From Luteibacter sp. SG786 (GTDB lineage: Bacteria > Pseudomonadota > Gammaproteobacteria > Xanthomonadales > Rhodanobacteraceae): 64,000 nt of DNA. Position numbers and translations under genes: made by a program. How positions within the stretch are numbered: the first letter of the stretch is position 1; each line of letters starts with the position of its first letter. Below the pieces are notes generated by a model. That model had not been told where the DNA came from and did not search any database. It saw only the letters and a program-made list of their open reading frames with translations. Of the stretch, positions 8,425-16,562 are shown piece after piece. Location: positions 868,001 to 932,000 of the forward strand of contig NZ_JAAOYX010000002.1 in assembly GCF_011759605.1 (NCBI RefSeq), given 5' to 3'.

Positions 8425-9626
8425 AGTGGCGCCTTAGAACGATGATGCTGTTCGAGTTCGGGATCTGGGGCGCATGGTACGTCACGGTCGGCACCTGGCT
8501 CGGCAAGACGCTGCACTTCACTGGTACCGAGATCGGCGCCGTCGCGGGCACCACCGCCGTCGGTGCGATCATCTCGCCGCTGTTCGTGGGGTTGCTTGCC
8601 GACCGCCTGTTCGACACGCGCCGCGTGCTCACCCTGCTGCACCTCCTGGGCGCGGTATTGCTGGCGGTCGCGGCGCAACAGACCACCTTTACGCTGGTCT
8701 ACATTCCCCTGCTGGCCTATAGCCTCTGCTACATGCCGACCCTGGCGTTGACCGCGTCGCTGGCCATGCGGCACATCAAGGATCCGCAGGAAGAGTTTGG
8801 CGCTATCCGCGTGTTCGGCAGCATCGGCTGGATCGTCGTGGGCCTGGCCGTCGGCGCATGGGGCGTGGAAGCGACCGCGTCGCCGCTCCTCCTGGCCGCC
8901 GCCCTCTCGGTGGTGCTGGCGGGCTACTGCTTCACCCTGCCTCCGACGCCGCCGCTGGCACGCAACACCCGTTTCGAATGGCGCCACGTGTTGCCGCTGG
9001 AATCGCTGCACCTGCTCCGCGAACGCTCGATGGCGGTGTTCGCTCTTGCGTCGTTCCTGATCTGCATCCCGCTGCAGTTCTACTACGCCTTCACCAACCT
9101 CTTCCTCAATGAGGCCGGCGTGGTCAACGCCGCGGGCAAGATGACCGGCGGCCAGATGTCGGAGCTGTTCTTCATGCTCCTCATTCCCTGGTTCTTCCGC
9201 CGCCTGGGCGTGAAGTGGATGCTGGCCGTGGGCATGCTCGCGTGGGTGGTGCGTTACGGCCTGTTCGCGTTCGGCGGCACCGGCGAACTGATGTGGATGC
9301 TCTGGCTCGGCATCGTGCTGCACGGCGTCTGCTTCGACTTCTTCTTCGTGGTGGGCCAGATCTACATCGACCGCGAAGCGCCTCCCGCATTGCGCGCGGC
9401 GACGCAGGGGCTCATCACCTTCCTGACCTACGGTCTCGGCATGTTCGTCGGCTCCTGGCTGTCCGGCATCGTGGTGCAGACCTATACGCGCCCCGATGCG
9501 ACGCACGACTGGCATGCCATCTGGATCATCGCCGGCACCTTCGCCGCCTTCGTCTTCGCCCTGTTCGTCCTGCTCTTCAAGGACCGCAAGGCCTCCGCAT
9601 CCGCTGCCGTCGTCGGCACCCATTGA
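8421..9626 (+). CDS. MFS permease, nucleoside:H+ symporter-like
   Basis: Twelve-helix major facilitator of 401 residues, most like the NHS (NupG/XapB) branch: the opening MLFEFGIWGAWYVTVGTWLG and the loop ADRLFDTR between helices 2 and 3 are typical. In this operon the substrate is probably a mono- or disaccharide, or keto sugar, not a nucleoside; many NHS-like permeases sit in sugar loci. The ATG at 8421 has GAGGA 7 bases upstream and overlaps the preceding stop; an ATG at 8415 is the alternative. It would carry products of the periplasmic enzymes into the cytoplasm. The next gene follows after 18 bases. Confidence 0.85.
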   Translation: MKWRLRTMMLFEFGIWGAWYVTVGTWLGKTLHFTGTEIGAVAGTTAVGAIISPLFVGLLADRLFDTRRVLTLLHLLGAVLLAVAAQQTTFTLVYIPLLAYSLCYMPTLALTASLAMRHIKDPQEEFGAIRVFGSIGWIVVGLAVGAWGVEATASPLLLAAALSVVLAGYCFTLPPTPPLARNTRFEWRHVLPLESLHLLRERSMAVFALASFLICIPLQFYYAFTNLFLNEAGVVNAAGKMTGGQMSELFFMLLIPWFFRRLGVKWMLAVGMLAWVVRYGLFAFGGTGELMWMLWLGIVLHGVCFDFFFVVGQIYIDREAPPALRAATQGLITFLTYGLGMFVGSWLSGIVVQTYTRPDATHDWHAIWIIAGTFAAFVFALFVLLFKDRKASASAAVVGTH

Positions 9627-9644
9627 TTTTTCGGAGACTCCCTC

Positions 9645-10520
9645 ATGATGAATCGTAGGCAGTTCCTCGCGCGCTCCGCTCTGTGCGGCGCGGCGCTAGG
9701 GGTCGGTCTTGCCGCGCCGGGAAGGCTTCTTGCCGCCGCGGCGAAGGGCAAGGGGATGGGTATCCAGCTCTATATGGTGCTCGACGCCTACAAGAGCGAT
9801 CCCACCGGCACGCTCAAGACCCTGAGGTCGATCGGATACACCGAGATCGAGGCCATCCTCACGAGCACGGCCAAGGTGCTGCGCGACCAGTTGAAGGAAG
9901 CCGGCCTGGCGTGCCCGAGCATGCACTTCGACGATGTCGGCTTCGACGCGGGTGTGGAGGCGGCGCACACGCTGGGCGCGACATACATCGTGAGCAGCAT
10001 GCTGCCGTCGATCATGCAGAAGGAAGCGAAGAAGTCGGGCGAGCCGGCGTATTCGCTCGACGACGCCAAGCGCACCGCCGAATACGCCAACCGCCTGGGC
10101 GAGAAGGCCCGCAAGGCGGGCTTGCGGTACGCGTACCACAACCACCATCTCGAATTCACCGACGTCGGCGGCGGGCAGGTGTTCTACGACGTGCTGTTGA
10201 AGGAAACCGACAAGTCGCTGGTGCACTTCGAACTCGACTGCGGCTGGGTTGCCGCAGGCGGCAAGAACCCGGCCGACTACTTCAAGGCCAACCCCGGGCG
10301 CATCCCGCTGATGCACGCCAAGGATTTCCTGCCGGGCCATAGCATGGACTATCCCGGGGCCGAGCTCGGTCACGGGGAACTCGACTACAAACCGATCATG
10401 GCGGCAGCCGACGCCTCCGGACTGAAGCACTGCTTCGTCGAACAGGAGGGGCCGTTCGCCCGCATGAGCTCTCTTGACGCCGCGCGCGTCGACTACGACT
10501 ACCTGCGCCCGCTGCGCTGA
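9645..10520 (+). CDS. Exported sugar phosphate isomerase/epimerase-like TIM barrel protein
   Basis: A 291-residue AP-endonuclease-2/xylose-isomerase-like TIM barrel protein (IolE/hydroxypyruvate isomerase superfamily). A twin-arginine signal, MNRRQFLARSA, followed by a hydrophobic segment ending LLAAAA, marks it for export, which is unusual for an isomerase and points to a periplasmic substrate. Candidate metal ligands are in YAYHNHHLEF, FELDCGW, LMHAKDF and VEQEGP, the usual Glu/Asp/His set. Related exported barrel proteins occur in loci that break down 3-keto glycosides, where they may isomerise or eliminate the oxidised sugar. The exact reaction cannot be read from sequence. GGAG lies about 10 bases before ATG 9645; ATG 9648 is equally possible. 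Confidence 0.82.
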   Translation: MMNRRQFLARSALCGAALGVGLAAPGRLLAAAAKGKGMGIQLYMVLDAYKSDPTGTLKTLRSIGYTEIEAILTSTAKVLRDQLKEAGLACPSMHFDDVGFDAGVEAAHTLGATYIVSSMLPSIMQKEAKKSGEPAYSLDDAKRTAEYANRLGEKARKAGLRYAYHNHHLEFTDVGGGQVFYDVLLKETDKSLVHFELDCGWVAAGGKNPADYFKANPGRIPLMHAKDFLPGHSMDYPGAELGHGELDYKPIMAAADASGLKHCFVEQEGPFARMSSLDAARVDYDYLRPLR

Positions 10521-10530
10521 AGGGAAAGGC

Positions 10531-12222
10531 ATGGAAAAGAACACATTCGACGCCATCGTCGTCGGTACCGGTGTCAGCGGCGGCTGGGCCGCCAAGGAAC
10601 TGACCGAGAAGGGCCTCAAGACGCTCGTGCTCGACCGCGGCCCCATGGTCAAACACCTGGATTACCCGACGGCCATGAAGGCGCCCTGGGAACTGCCTTA
10701 CGGCGACGAGCCGACCCAGGCAGACATCGCCCGCTGGCCCAAGCACACGCGCCCGTCGTTCTATGGCATTACGCAGTCCACCAAGCACTGGTTCGTCGAC
10801 GACATCGACAATCCGTATGAGGAAACGAAACCCTTCGACTGGTTCCGCGGCTACCACGTCGGCGGCCGCTCCCTCATGTGGGGGCGGCAGAGCTACCGCC
10901 TGAGCGAGATGGACCTGGAAGCCAACGGCAAGGAGGGCGTGGGCGTGGATTGGCCGATCCGCTACAAGGATCTCGCGCCCTGGTACGACTACGTCGAACA
11001 CTTCATCGGCGTCAGCGGCAACAACGACCACCTCGCGCAGCTTCCGGACGGCGACTTCCTTCCGCCGATGGAACTCAACTGCGTGGAGAAGGACTTCCAG
11101 GGCAAGCTGGACGCCAAGTTCAACCGCAAGCTCATCATCGGCCGCACCGCCAACCTTTCCGCGCCGCTGAAGCACGACCAGAGCCCGCAGCGCGGCACCT
11201 GCCAGTACCGCAACCTGTGCATGCGCGGTTGTCCGTTCGGCGGGTATTTCAGCAGCAATTCGTCCACGCTGCCGTCCGCCGAGCGCACCGGCAACATGAC
11301 CATGGTGACCAACGCCATCGTCTACGAGCTGATCTACGACAACGACAAGGGCAAGGCCACCGGCGTGCGTGTGCTGGATGCCGAGACGGGCCACCAGACC
11401 GAGTACTTCGCGCGCGTGATCTTCATGTGCGCCTCGACCTTCGGCACCACGCACATCCTGATGAACTCCACGTCCAGCCGCTTCCCGAATGGCTTCGGCA
11501 ACGACAGCGGCGAGCTGGGCCACAACATCATGGATCACATCTTCGGCAACGGCGCGCGCGCCATGGTCGAAGGCCACGAGGACCGCTACTACTCCGGTCG
11601 CCGCCCCAACGGCTTCTACATTCCGCGTTACCGCAACATCGGCAGCGACAAGCAAAAGTATCTGCGCGGGTTCGGCTACCAGGGTGGCGCCGGCCGTCAG
11701 GACTGGACCCGACTGGTCGACGACAAGGCGCTGGGTGCGGAGCTCAAGCAGGCCGCGCAGGAGCCGGGCCCGTGGTACGTCTCGATGATGGGCTTCGGCG
11801 AGATGCTGCCCTCGCACAAGAACTACGTGACGCTGGACAGGAATCACAAGGACAAGTACGGCCTGCCCGTCCTGAACTTCGACGCGGCGCATCAGGAAAA
11901 CGAGCGCATGATCACCAAGGCGATCATCGACGATGCCATGGAGATGATGACGGCCGCGGGCTATCGCGACGTGAATTCGTTCAGCATCCCGGCCAATGTC
12001 GGCGCCGGCATCCACGAGATGGGCACCGCGCGCATGGGCCGCGATCCGAAGACCTCGGTGCTCAACGCCTGGAATCAGATGCACGCCTGCAAGAACGTGT
12101 ACATCACCGACGGCTCGGCCATGGCTTCGTCCGGTTGCCAGAACCCGTCCCTGACCTACATGGCGTTGACCGCACGTGCGGCCAGCCACGCCGTGGAAGA
12201 ACTGAAGCGCGGCAACATCTGA
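10531..12222 (+). CDS. GMC-family FAD-dependent sugar dehydrogenase, large subunit
   Basis: Flavoprotein of 563 residues that probably oxidises the C3 hydroxyl of glycosides or sugars. The FAD site VVGTGVSGG is at residues 10-18. The C-terminal half has HEMGTARMG with catalytic His at about 495 and QNPSLTYM with Asn at about 538, the GMC active-site pair. A cysteine cluster CQYRNLCMRGC (Cys at about 224, 230 and 234) may bind an Fe-S centre or form disulfides, recalling the Cys motif of FAD glucose dehydrogenase alpha subunits. It has no signal peptide; the next gene encodes a small subunit with a Tat signal on which it could hitch-hike across the membrane. AGGGAAAGG precedes the ATG at 10531. 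Confidence 0.9.
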   Translation: MEKNTFDAIVVGTGVSGGWAAKELTEKGLKTLVLDRGPMVKHLDYPTAMKAPWELPYGDEPTQADIARWPKHTRPSFYGITQSTKHWFVDDIDNPYEETKPFDWFRGYHVGGRSLMWGRQSYRLSEMDLEANGKEGVGVDWPIRYKDLAPWYDYVEHFIGVSGNNDHLAQLPDGDFLPPMELNCVEKDFQGKLDAKFNRKLIIGRTANLSAPLKHDQSPQRGTCQYRNLCMRGCPFGGYFSSNSSTLPSAERTGNMTMVTNAIVYELIYDNDKGKATGVRVLDAETGHQTEYFARVIFMCASTFGTTHILMNSTSSRFPNGFGNDSGELGHNIMDHIFGNGARAMVEGHEDRYYSGRRPNGFYIPRYRNIGSDKQKYLRGFGYQGGAGRQDWTRLVDDKALGAELKQAAQEPGPWYVSMMGFGEMLPSHKNYVTLDRNHKDKYGLPVLNFDAAHQENERMITKAIIDDAMEMMTAAGYRDVNSFSIPANVGAGIHEMGTARMGRDPKTSVLNAWNQMHACKNVYITDGSAMASSGCQNPSLTYMALTARAASHAVEELKRGNI

Positions 12223-12234
12223 GGAATCGAACCC

Positions 12235-12825
12235 ATGAATCGTCGCGAATGGTTGAAAAGCATGTCCGCGCTGGCCCTGGGAGCCCTCGCGGCGCCCTCG
12301 TTGCTGGCCGTGTTGGAGGCGCACGCGGCATCACAGACGCCGGGAAAGACGCCACAGTTCTTCAAGCCTGCGCAGTACGGTCTGATCGGTGCCGTATCGG
12401 ACATCGTGATTCCGCGCACCGATACGCCGGGCGCGGTGGACGCGGGTGTGCCGCTCTTCATCGACCAGATGTTCGAAGCGGTGTACACGAAGGAGGAGCA
12501 GACGCGCTACCTCACCGCCATGGCGGCCTTCGACAAGGCGGGGGGCAAGCCGTTCATGCATCTGGACCCCGCCCAGCGCACCGCGCTGGTAACCCGGTTG
12601 CACAATGAAGCCGTCATGGCGCCCAAGGGCAGCAAGCTCGCGCCCGAAGCCGACTTCGTGCTGATGAGCAAGAAACTCGCGATGCTCGGTTTCTTCCTCT
12701 CGCAGCCGGGCTGCACGCAGGTGCTCCAGTACGATCCGGTGCCGGGCGCCTGGAAGGGCGACATCCCGCTGAAGCAGGCAGGCAACGGCAAGGCCTGGGC
12801 TGTCGAGACGTCACTGAAGATCTGA
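12235..12825 (+). CDS. Gluconate 2-dehydrogenase subunit 3-like small subunit
   Basis: A 196-residue partner of the GMC dehydrogenase. The N-terminus NRREWLKS followed by a hydrophobic segment is a twin-arginine signal; family members carry the export signal for the signal-less flavoprotein subunit and act as chaperone or structural subunit. The domain includes IGAVSDIVIPRTDTPGA, the usual subunit 3 signature, and a segment KLAMLGFFLSQPGC. It starts 12 bases after the GMC gene. In known three-subunit systems (LacABC, gluconate dehydrogenase) a cytochrome c completes the complex; none is encoded in this operon, so electrons must go to a carrier made elsewhere. Confidence 0.88.
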   Translation: MNRREWLKSMSALALGALAAPSLLAVLEAHAASQTPGKTPQFFKPAQYGLIGAVSDIVIPRTDTPGAVDAGVPLFIDQMFEAVYTKEEQTRYLTAMAAFDKAGGKPFMHLDPAQRTALVTRLHNEAVMAPKGSKLAPEADFVLMSKKLAMLGFFLSQPGCTQVLQYDPVPGAWKGDIPLKQAGNGKAWAVETSLKI

Positions 12826-12826
12826 C

Positions 12827-13882
12827 ATGAAGACACTCAAGGGCCCAGGCATCTTCCTTGCCCAGTACGCATCGGACGAGTCGCCGTTCGACACGCTGCC
12901 GTCGATCGCGCGCTGGGCGTCGTCGCTCGGTTTCGTGGGCGTGCAGATTCCGTCCAACGATACCCGCCTGTTCGACCTGGAACAGGCGGCGCAGAGCAAG
13001 ACGTACTGCGACGACATCGCCGGCACGCTCGCCGAGCACGGGCTGGTGGTCACCGAGTTGTCCACCCATCTGCAAGGGCAGCTGGTCGCATCGCATCCGG
13101 CGTACGACCGCCTGTTCGACGGTTTCGCTCCCCCTGCGCTTCGCGGCAATGCGCGCGAGCGTCAGGCATGGGCAGTGCAGCAACTGAAACTCGCGGCCAA
13201 GGCAAGCAGCCATCTGGGCCTGACGGCCCACGCCACGTTCTCCGGCGCGCTGGCCTGGCACCTGTTCTATCCGTGGCCACAGCGTCCTGCCGGGCTGGTC
13301 GAGGAAGCCTTCGCGGAACTGGGCCGGCGTTGGAAGCCGATTCTCGACGCGTTCGACGAAGTGGGCGTGGACGTCTGCTATGAATTGCACCCCGGCGAAG
13401 ACCTGCACGACGGCGCCACCTTCGAGCGGTTCCTCGATGCGGTGGATCACCATCCCCGCGCCAACATCCTGTTCGACCCGAGCCACATGGTGCTGCAGCA
13501 GATGGACTACCTGCAGTTCATCGACAACTACCATGAGCGCATCCGCGCCTTCCACGTGAAGGACGCCGAGTTCCGGCCCAACGGACGCTCGGGCGTGTAT
13601 GGCGGTTACCAGGGCTGGATTGACCGGCCGGGCCGCTTCCGGTCGCTGGGCGACGGACAGATCGATTTCGGCGCGATCTTCAGCAAGCTGGCGCAGTACG
13701 ACTATCCCGGCTGGGCCGTGCTCGAGTGGGAGTGCTGCATCAAGGATTCACAGCAAGGCGCGATGGAAGGTGCGCCGTTCATTCGCAAGCACATCATCAA
13801 GGTCACCGAGCGCGCTTTCGACGATTTCGCTTCGAGCGGCAGTGACCGTGCCTTCAACCGCACCATCCTGGGGCTCGAATGA
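12827..13882 (+). CDS. Cytoplasmic sugar phosphate isomerase/epimerase-like TIM barrel protein
   Basis: A 351-residue TIM barrel protein with no signal peptide. Metal-binding pattern: CYELHPGED, LFDPSHM, FHVKDAEF and LEWECC provide Glu, Asp, His and Glu ligands in the order seen in xylose isomerase-like enzymes. It starts one base after the stop of the small subunit gene, and its stop overlaps the next ATG by 4 bases, so it is translationally coupled on both sides. It is the only one of the three barrel proteins here predicted to stay in the cytoplasm, so it probably acts on the imported sugar. Substrate is unknown. Confidence 0.85.
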   Translation: MKTLKGPGIFLAQYASDESPFDTLPSIARWASSLGFVGVQIPSNDTRLFDLEQAAQSKTYCDDIAGTLAEHGLVVTELSTHLQGQLVASHPAYDRLFDGFAPPALRGNARERQAWAVQQLKLAAKASSHLGLTAHATFSGALAWHLFYPWPQRPAGLVEEAFAELGRRWKPILDAFDEVGVDVCYELHPGEDLHDGATFERFLDAVDHHPRANILFDPSHMVLQQMDYLQFIDNYHERIRAFHVKDAEFRPNGRSGVYGGYQGWIDRPGRFRSLGDGQIDFGAIFSKLAQYDYPGWAVLEWECCIKDSQQGAMEGAPFIRKHIIKVTERAFDDFASSGSDRAFNRTILGLE

Positions 13883-14790
13883 CCACATCGGACAACCTTC
13901 CCGACAACCGCCGTCGCGCCATGCTGGGGCATCTCGCCACGGCCGCCGCCGCGCTGGGCGCCGCGCCGCTGATCGCTTCAGCCGATACGACCGCCGGCAA
14001 GGCTGCGGCGGGCAAGGCGGGCCCCGGGCGCCTGAAGCAGTCGCTCAGCCGCTGGACGTCCAAGGCACCGCTGCCCGAACTGTGCAAACGCCTGAAGTCC
14101 ATGGGCTTTGCCGGCGTGGACCTTCTTTACACGGACGAATGGTCGGTGGTGACGGACCACGGCCTGGCCGTGTCCATGGGGTATCCCGCCAAGCGCGAAA
14201 ACTTCATCACGATGGGGTTCAACGATCCGAAGAACCACGCCACGCTCATCAAGGAAATCGAAACCACGATTCCCCTCGCGAAGCGAGCTGGCGTGAAGAA
14301 CCTGATCACCATGTTCGGCAACCGCACGGCCGGCATCGATGACAAGCAAGCCATCGACAACTGCGTTGCCGGGCTTTCGAAGATTGCGCCGTATGCGGAA
14401 GAGAACGGTATCACGCTCCACGTGGAGCTGCTGAACAGCAAGGTGGACCACCACGGCTACCAGGGCGACCACACGGCGTTCGGCGTGGCGGTGTGCAAGG
14501 GCGTGAACTCGCCCAGCGTGAAGCTGCTTTACGACATCTACCATATGCAGATCTCGGAAGGCGACGTGATCCGCACCATCCGCGACAACTTCCAGTGGCT
14601 CGGTCACTTCCACACCGGCGGTGTTCCCGGGCGCCACGAGATCGACGGCACGCAGGAACTCAACTACCGCGCCATCGCCACCGCCATCGCGGACCTGAAT
14701 TTCCAGGGTTTCATCGCCCACGAATTCATGCCTGCCGGCCCCGACCCCTTCGCCTCGTTTGCCGACGCATTCAGAATTTGCGCGGTATGA
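13879..14790 (+). CDS. Exported hydroxypyruvate isomerase-like TIM barrel protein
   Basis: A 303-residue protein closest to the hydroxypyruvate isomerase family, recognised from LHVELLNSKVDHHGY, LYDIYHMQISEGD and GHFHTGGVPGRHE. The N-terminus has NRRRAML followed by an Ala/Leu-rich segment, a likely Tat signal, ending near ASA at about residue 36. An exported member of this family is unusual, since classic Hyi is cytoplasmic. In this operon it probably acts on a periplasmic keto sugar or its cleavage product, not on hydroxypyruvate. Start ATG overlaps the preceding stop by 4 bases. Confidence 0.83.
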   Translation: MTTSDNLPDNRRRAMLGHLATAAAALGAAPLIASADTTAGKAAAGKAGPGRLKQSLSRWTSKAPLPELCKRLKSMGFAGVDLLYTDEWSVVTDHGLAVSMGYPAKRENFITMGFNDPKNHATLIKEIETTIPLAKRAGVKNLITMFGNRTAGIDDKQAIDNCVAGLSKIAPYAEENGITLHVELLNSKVDHHGYQGDHTAFGVAVCKGVNSPSVKLLYDIYHMQISEGDVIRTIRDNFQWLGHFHTGGVPGRHEIDGTQELNYRAIATAIADLNFQGFIAHEFMPAGPDPFASFADAFRICAV

Positions 14791-14809
14791 CATTTATCCA
14801 GGAGCGCCG

Positions 14810-15586
14810 ATGAAGCACCTCACCTCGACAGCCCTCGCCGTTTTCGCCATCTCCATGGCCGGCTCGCCGTGCGCATCGGCGCAGGACGACCCGAAGGCCA
14901 CGGAGCAATGGGAACCGGTACCCAAGGTCGTGACGCCGGGTGCGAAGGAAAACGCGCCGCCCTCCGATGCCGTGGTGCTGTTCGACGGTCGCGATCTTTC
15001 CGGTTGGGAAGCTTCGAAAGATCACTCCCCGGCACGCTGGAAGGTGCACGACGGCGTGGTCACGGTGGACAAGACCACGGGCAACATCCAGACGAAGCAG
15101 CGCTTCCGCAGCTACCAGCTGCACCTGGAATGGCAGATTCCGAAGGACATCACTGGTGAAGGGCAGGGCCGCGGCAACAGCGGCGTGTTCCTTGCTTCCA
15201 CCGGCCCCGGCGACGAAGGCTACGAAGTCCAGATCATGGATTCGTTCGAGAACAAGACCTACGTCAACGGGCAGGCCGCGAGTATCTACAAGCAGGCCGC
15301 TCCCCTCGTGAACGCCGCACGCCGCCCCGGCGAATGGCAGACCTACGACATCGTGTGGACGGCCCCGGTCTTCGCCGCCGATGGTTCGGTGAAATCGCCG
15401 GCCTACGTCACGCTGTTCCACAACGGTGTGCTCGTGCAGAACCACACCGAACTCACCGGCGAAACCTTCTACATCGGCAAGCCCAAGTACAAGGCCTATA
15501 CCGATGCGCCCATCAAGCTGCAGGCGCATGGCGATCACTCCCAGCCGATCAGCTTCCGGAACATCTGGGTGAGGCCGCTGGAATGA
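14810..15586 (+). CDS. DUF1080 protein, 3-keto-disaccharide hydrolase-like
   Basis: Last gene of the operon, 258 residues. A Sec signal (MKHLTSTALAVFAISMAG to ASA, about residue 24) sends it to the periplasm. The single domain is the DUF1080 lectin-like beta sandwich, recognised from LFDGRDLSGW, GNSGVFLAS, YEVQIMDSFEN and the C-terminal ISFRNIWVRPL. This domain is named for 3-keto-disaccharide hydrolases, which cleave a glycosidic bond after the sugar has been oxidised at C3. It therefore fits downstream of the GMC dehydrogenase. AGGAG lies 5 bases before the ATG at 14810, deciding the start over an upstream Met in the same frame. Converges with the AbiE-type pair. Confidence 0.9.
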   Translation: MKHLTSTALAVFAISMAGSPCASAQDDPKATEQWEPVPKVVTPGAKENAPPSDAVVLFDGRDLSGWEASKDHSPARWKVHDGVVTVDKTTGNIQTKQRFRSYQLHLEWQIPKDITGEGQGRGNSGVFLASTGPGDEGYEVQIMDSFENKTYVNGQAASIYKQAAPLVNAARRPGEWQTYDIVWTAPVFAADGSVKSPAYVTLFHNGVLVQNHTELTGETFYIGKPKYKAYTDAPIKLQAHGDHSQPISFRNIWVRPLE

Positions 15587-15650
15587 GTCGGTGGCGTGGT
15601 CGCTGACGCTGGGAAATCGGGGCGAGCCGCCGCCTGCGCTCAGGGCCGCT

Positions 15651-16562
15651 TCAAGCCCCGATCGCGTCCCTGAGTTGCCGCTTGTACTCGGCAAGAAACC
15701 TTGCCACGAGGCCCGCCGCATAGCGCTGCGCTTCCATGCGTGTGTCTTCATCAGCGTTGCCATGGTGGAATCCGGCGTACTTCACCGGCCCGTCGCAGAA
15801 GGGGGACCGCTCCGGGCGCGCCTGATTGACGAACGAGAAGTGCAGTGCCTCCAATCCGGCATCGATCGCGGCATCGTGCAGCCCGGACAGTTTGCGCTCC
15901 ACAAACATACGCGCGATCTCTTCAATGCCAGCGGCGTAAGTCAGCACGTGGATGAGATCTCCAGCGTCCTTCGGCTCATAGCGTTTGTTGAGGGCAATGG
16001 CCTTGAGGATGACGAAGGCCGCCACGTCGGCCACATAGTTTTTGCGCGTGAGTTCCCCACTGCCAAGGGGCTGGCCGGTCAGCTCGTGCGTGATGTACCA
16101 GTCGCGCGCGATGCCCGCGTGAGGCATCGCCATGGTGGATATATCCTCACCAGCGAGTTGAACCTGCTTTGTAGTGAGCGCGGTGCCGCCATCGCTCAAG
16201 AGTTCGACTAGCACCGATATAGACCCGATCTGAAGTCGCCACTGCCAGGACGAGAACTTATTATTCTCGAAGTTGCGTTGGAATCCGGCTCGGGAAAGCT
16301 GCGACGCCAGGGAGCCGTAGTCGTGTCCTTCGGTGATGACGGCAAGGTCCAGAACGACGTCCACGTCGGTCGTGCCCGCATGGGCAGGTACCAGCGGTGG
16401 CTTAGCCGGCGTCAGGTAACGCGGGGCGAGCCCGCCTATGAGCCTCAGGTCATCGCTCAGTGTTCCAAATGCCCCGAGCAGCGTGAGCAGGGCTGTCTCG
16501 CACGCTTCAGTGATCGCTTCGTCGTATCCGTCCGCCGTGCGCGGCTTACTCTCCGATCCCAT
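15651..16562 (-). CDS. AbiEii-type nucleotidyltransferase toxin
   Basis: A 303-residue nucleotidyltransferase-fold protein. The motif GGLAPRYL followed about 20 residues later by GTTDVDVVLD is the GS/GG...DxD signature of the DNA polymerase beta-like superfamily to which AbiEii toxins belong. The ATG at 16562 was chosen because GGAG lies about 10 bases upstream and the upstream frame is Ser/Thr/Cys-rich filler. It overlaps the 3' end of the preceding regulator-like gene by 17 bases, so the two are co-translated in antitoxin-toxin order. AbiE systems are bicistronic toxin-antitoxins that block phage growth. The family match is by fold motif and partner; an unrelated nucleotidyltransferase role cannot be excluded. 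Confidence 0.75.
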   Translation of the reverse strand: MGSESKPRTADGYDEAITEACETALLTLLGAFGTLSDDLRLIGGLAPRYLTPAKPPLVPAHAGTTDVDVVLDLAVITEGHDYGSLASQLSRAGFQRNFENNKFSSWQWRLQIGSISVLVELLSDGGTALTTKQVQLAGEDISTMAMPHAGIARDWYITHELTGQPLGSGELTRKNYVADVAAFVILKAIALNKRYEPKDAGDLIHVLTYAAGIEEIARMFVERKLSGLHDAAIDAGLEALHFSFVNQARPERSPFCDGPVKYAGFHHGNADEDTRMEAQRYAAGLVARFLAEYKRQLRDAIGA

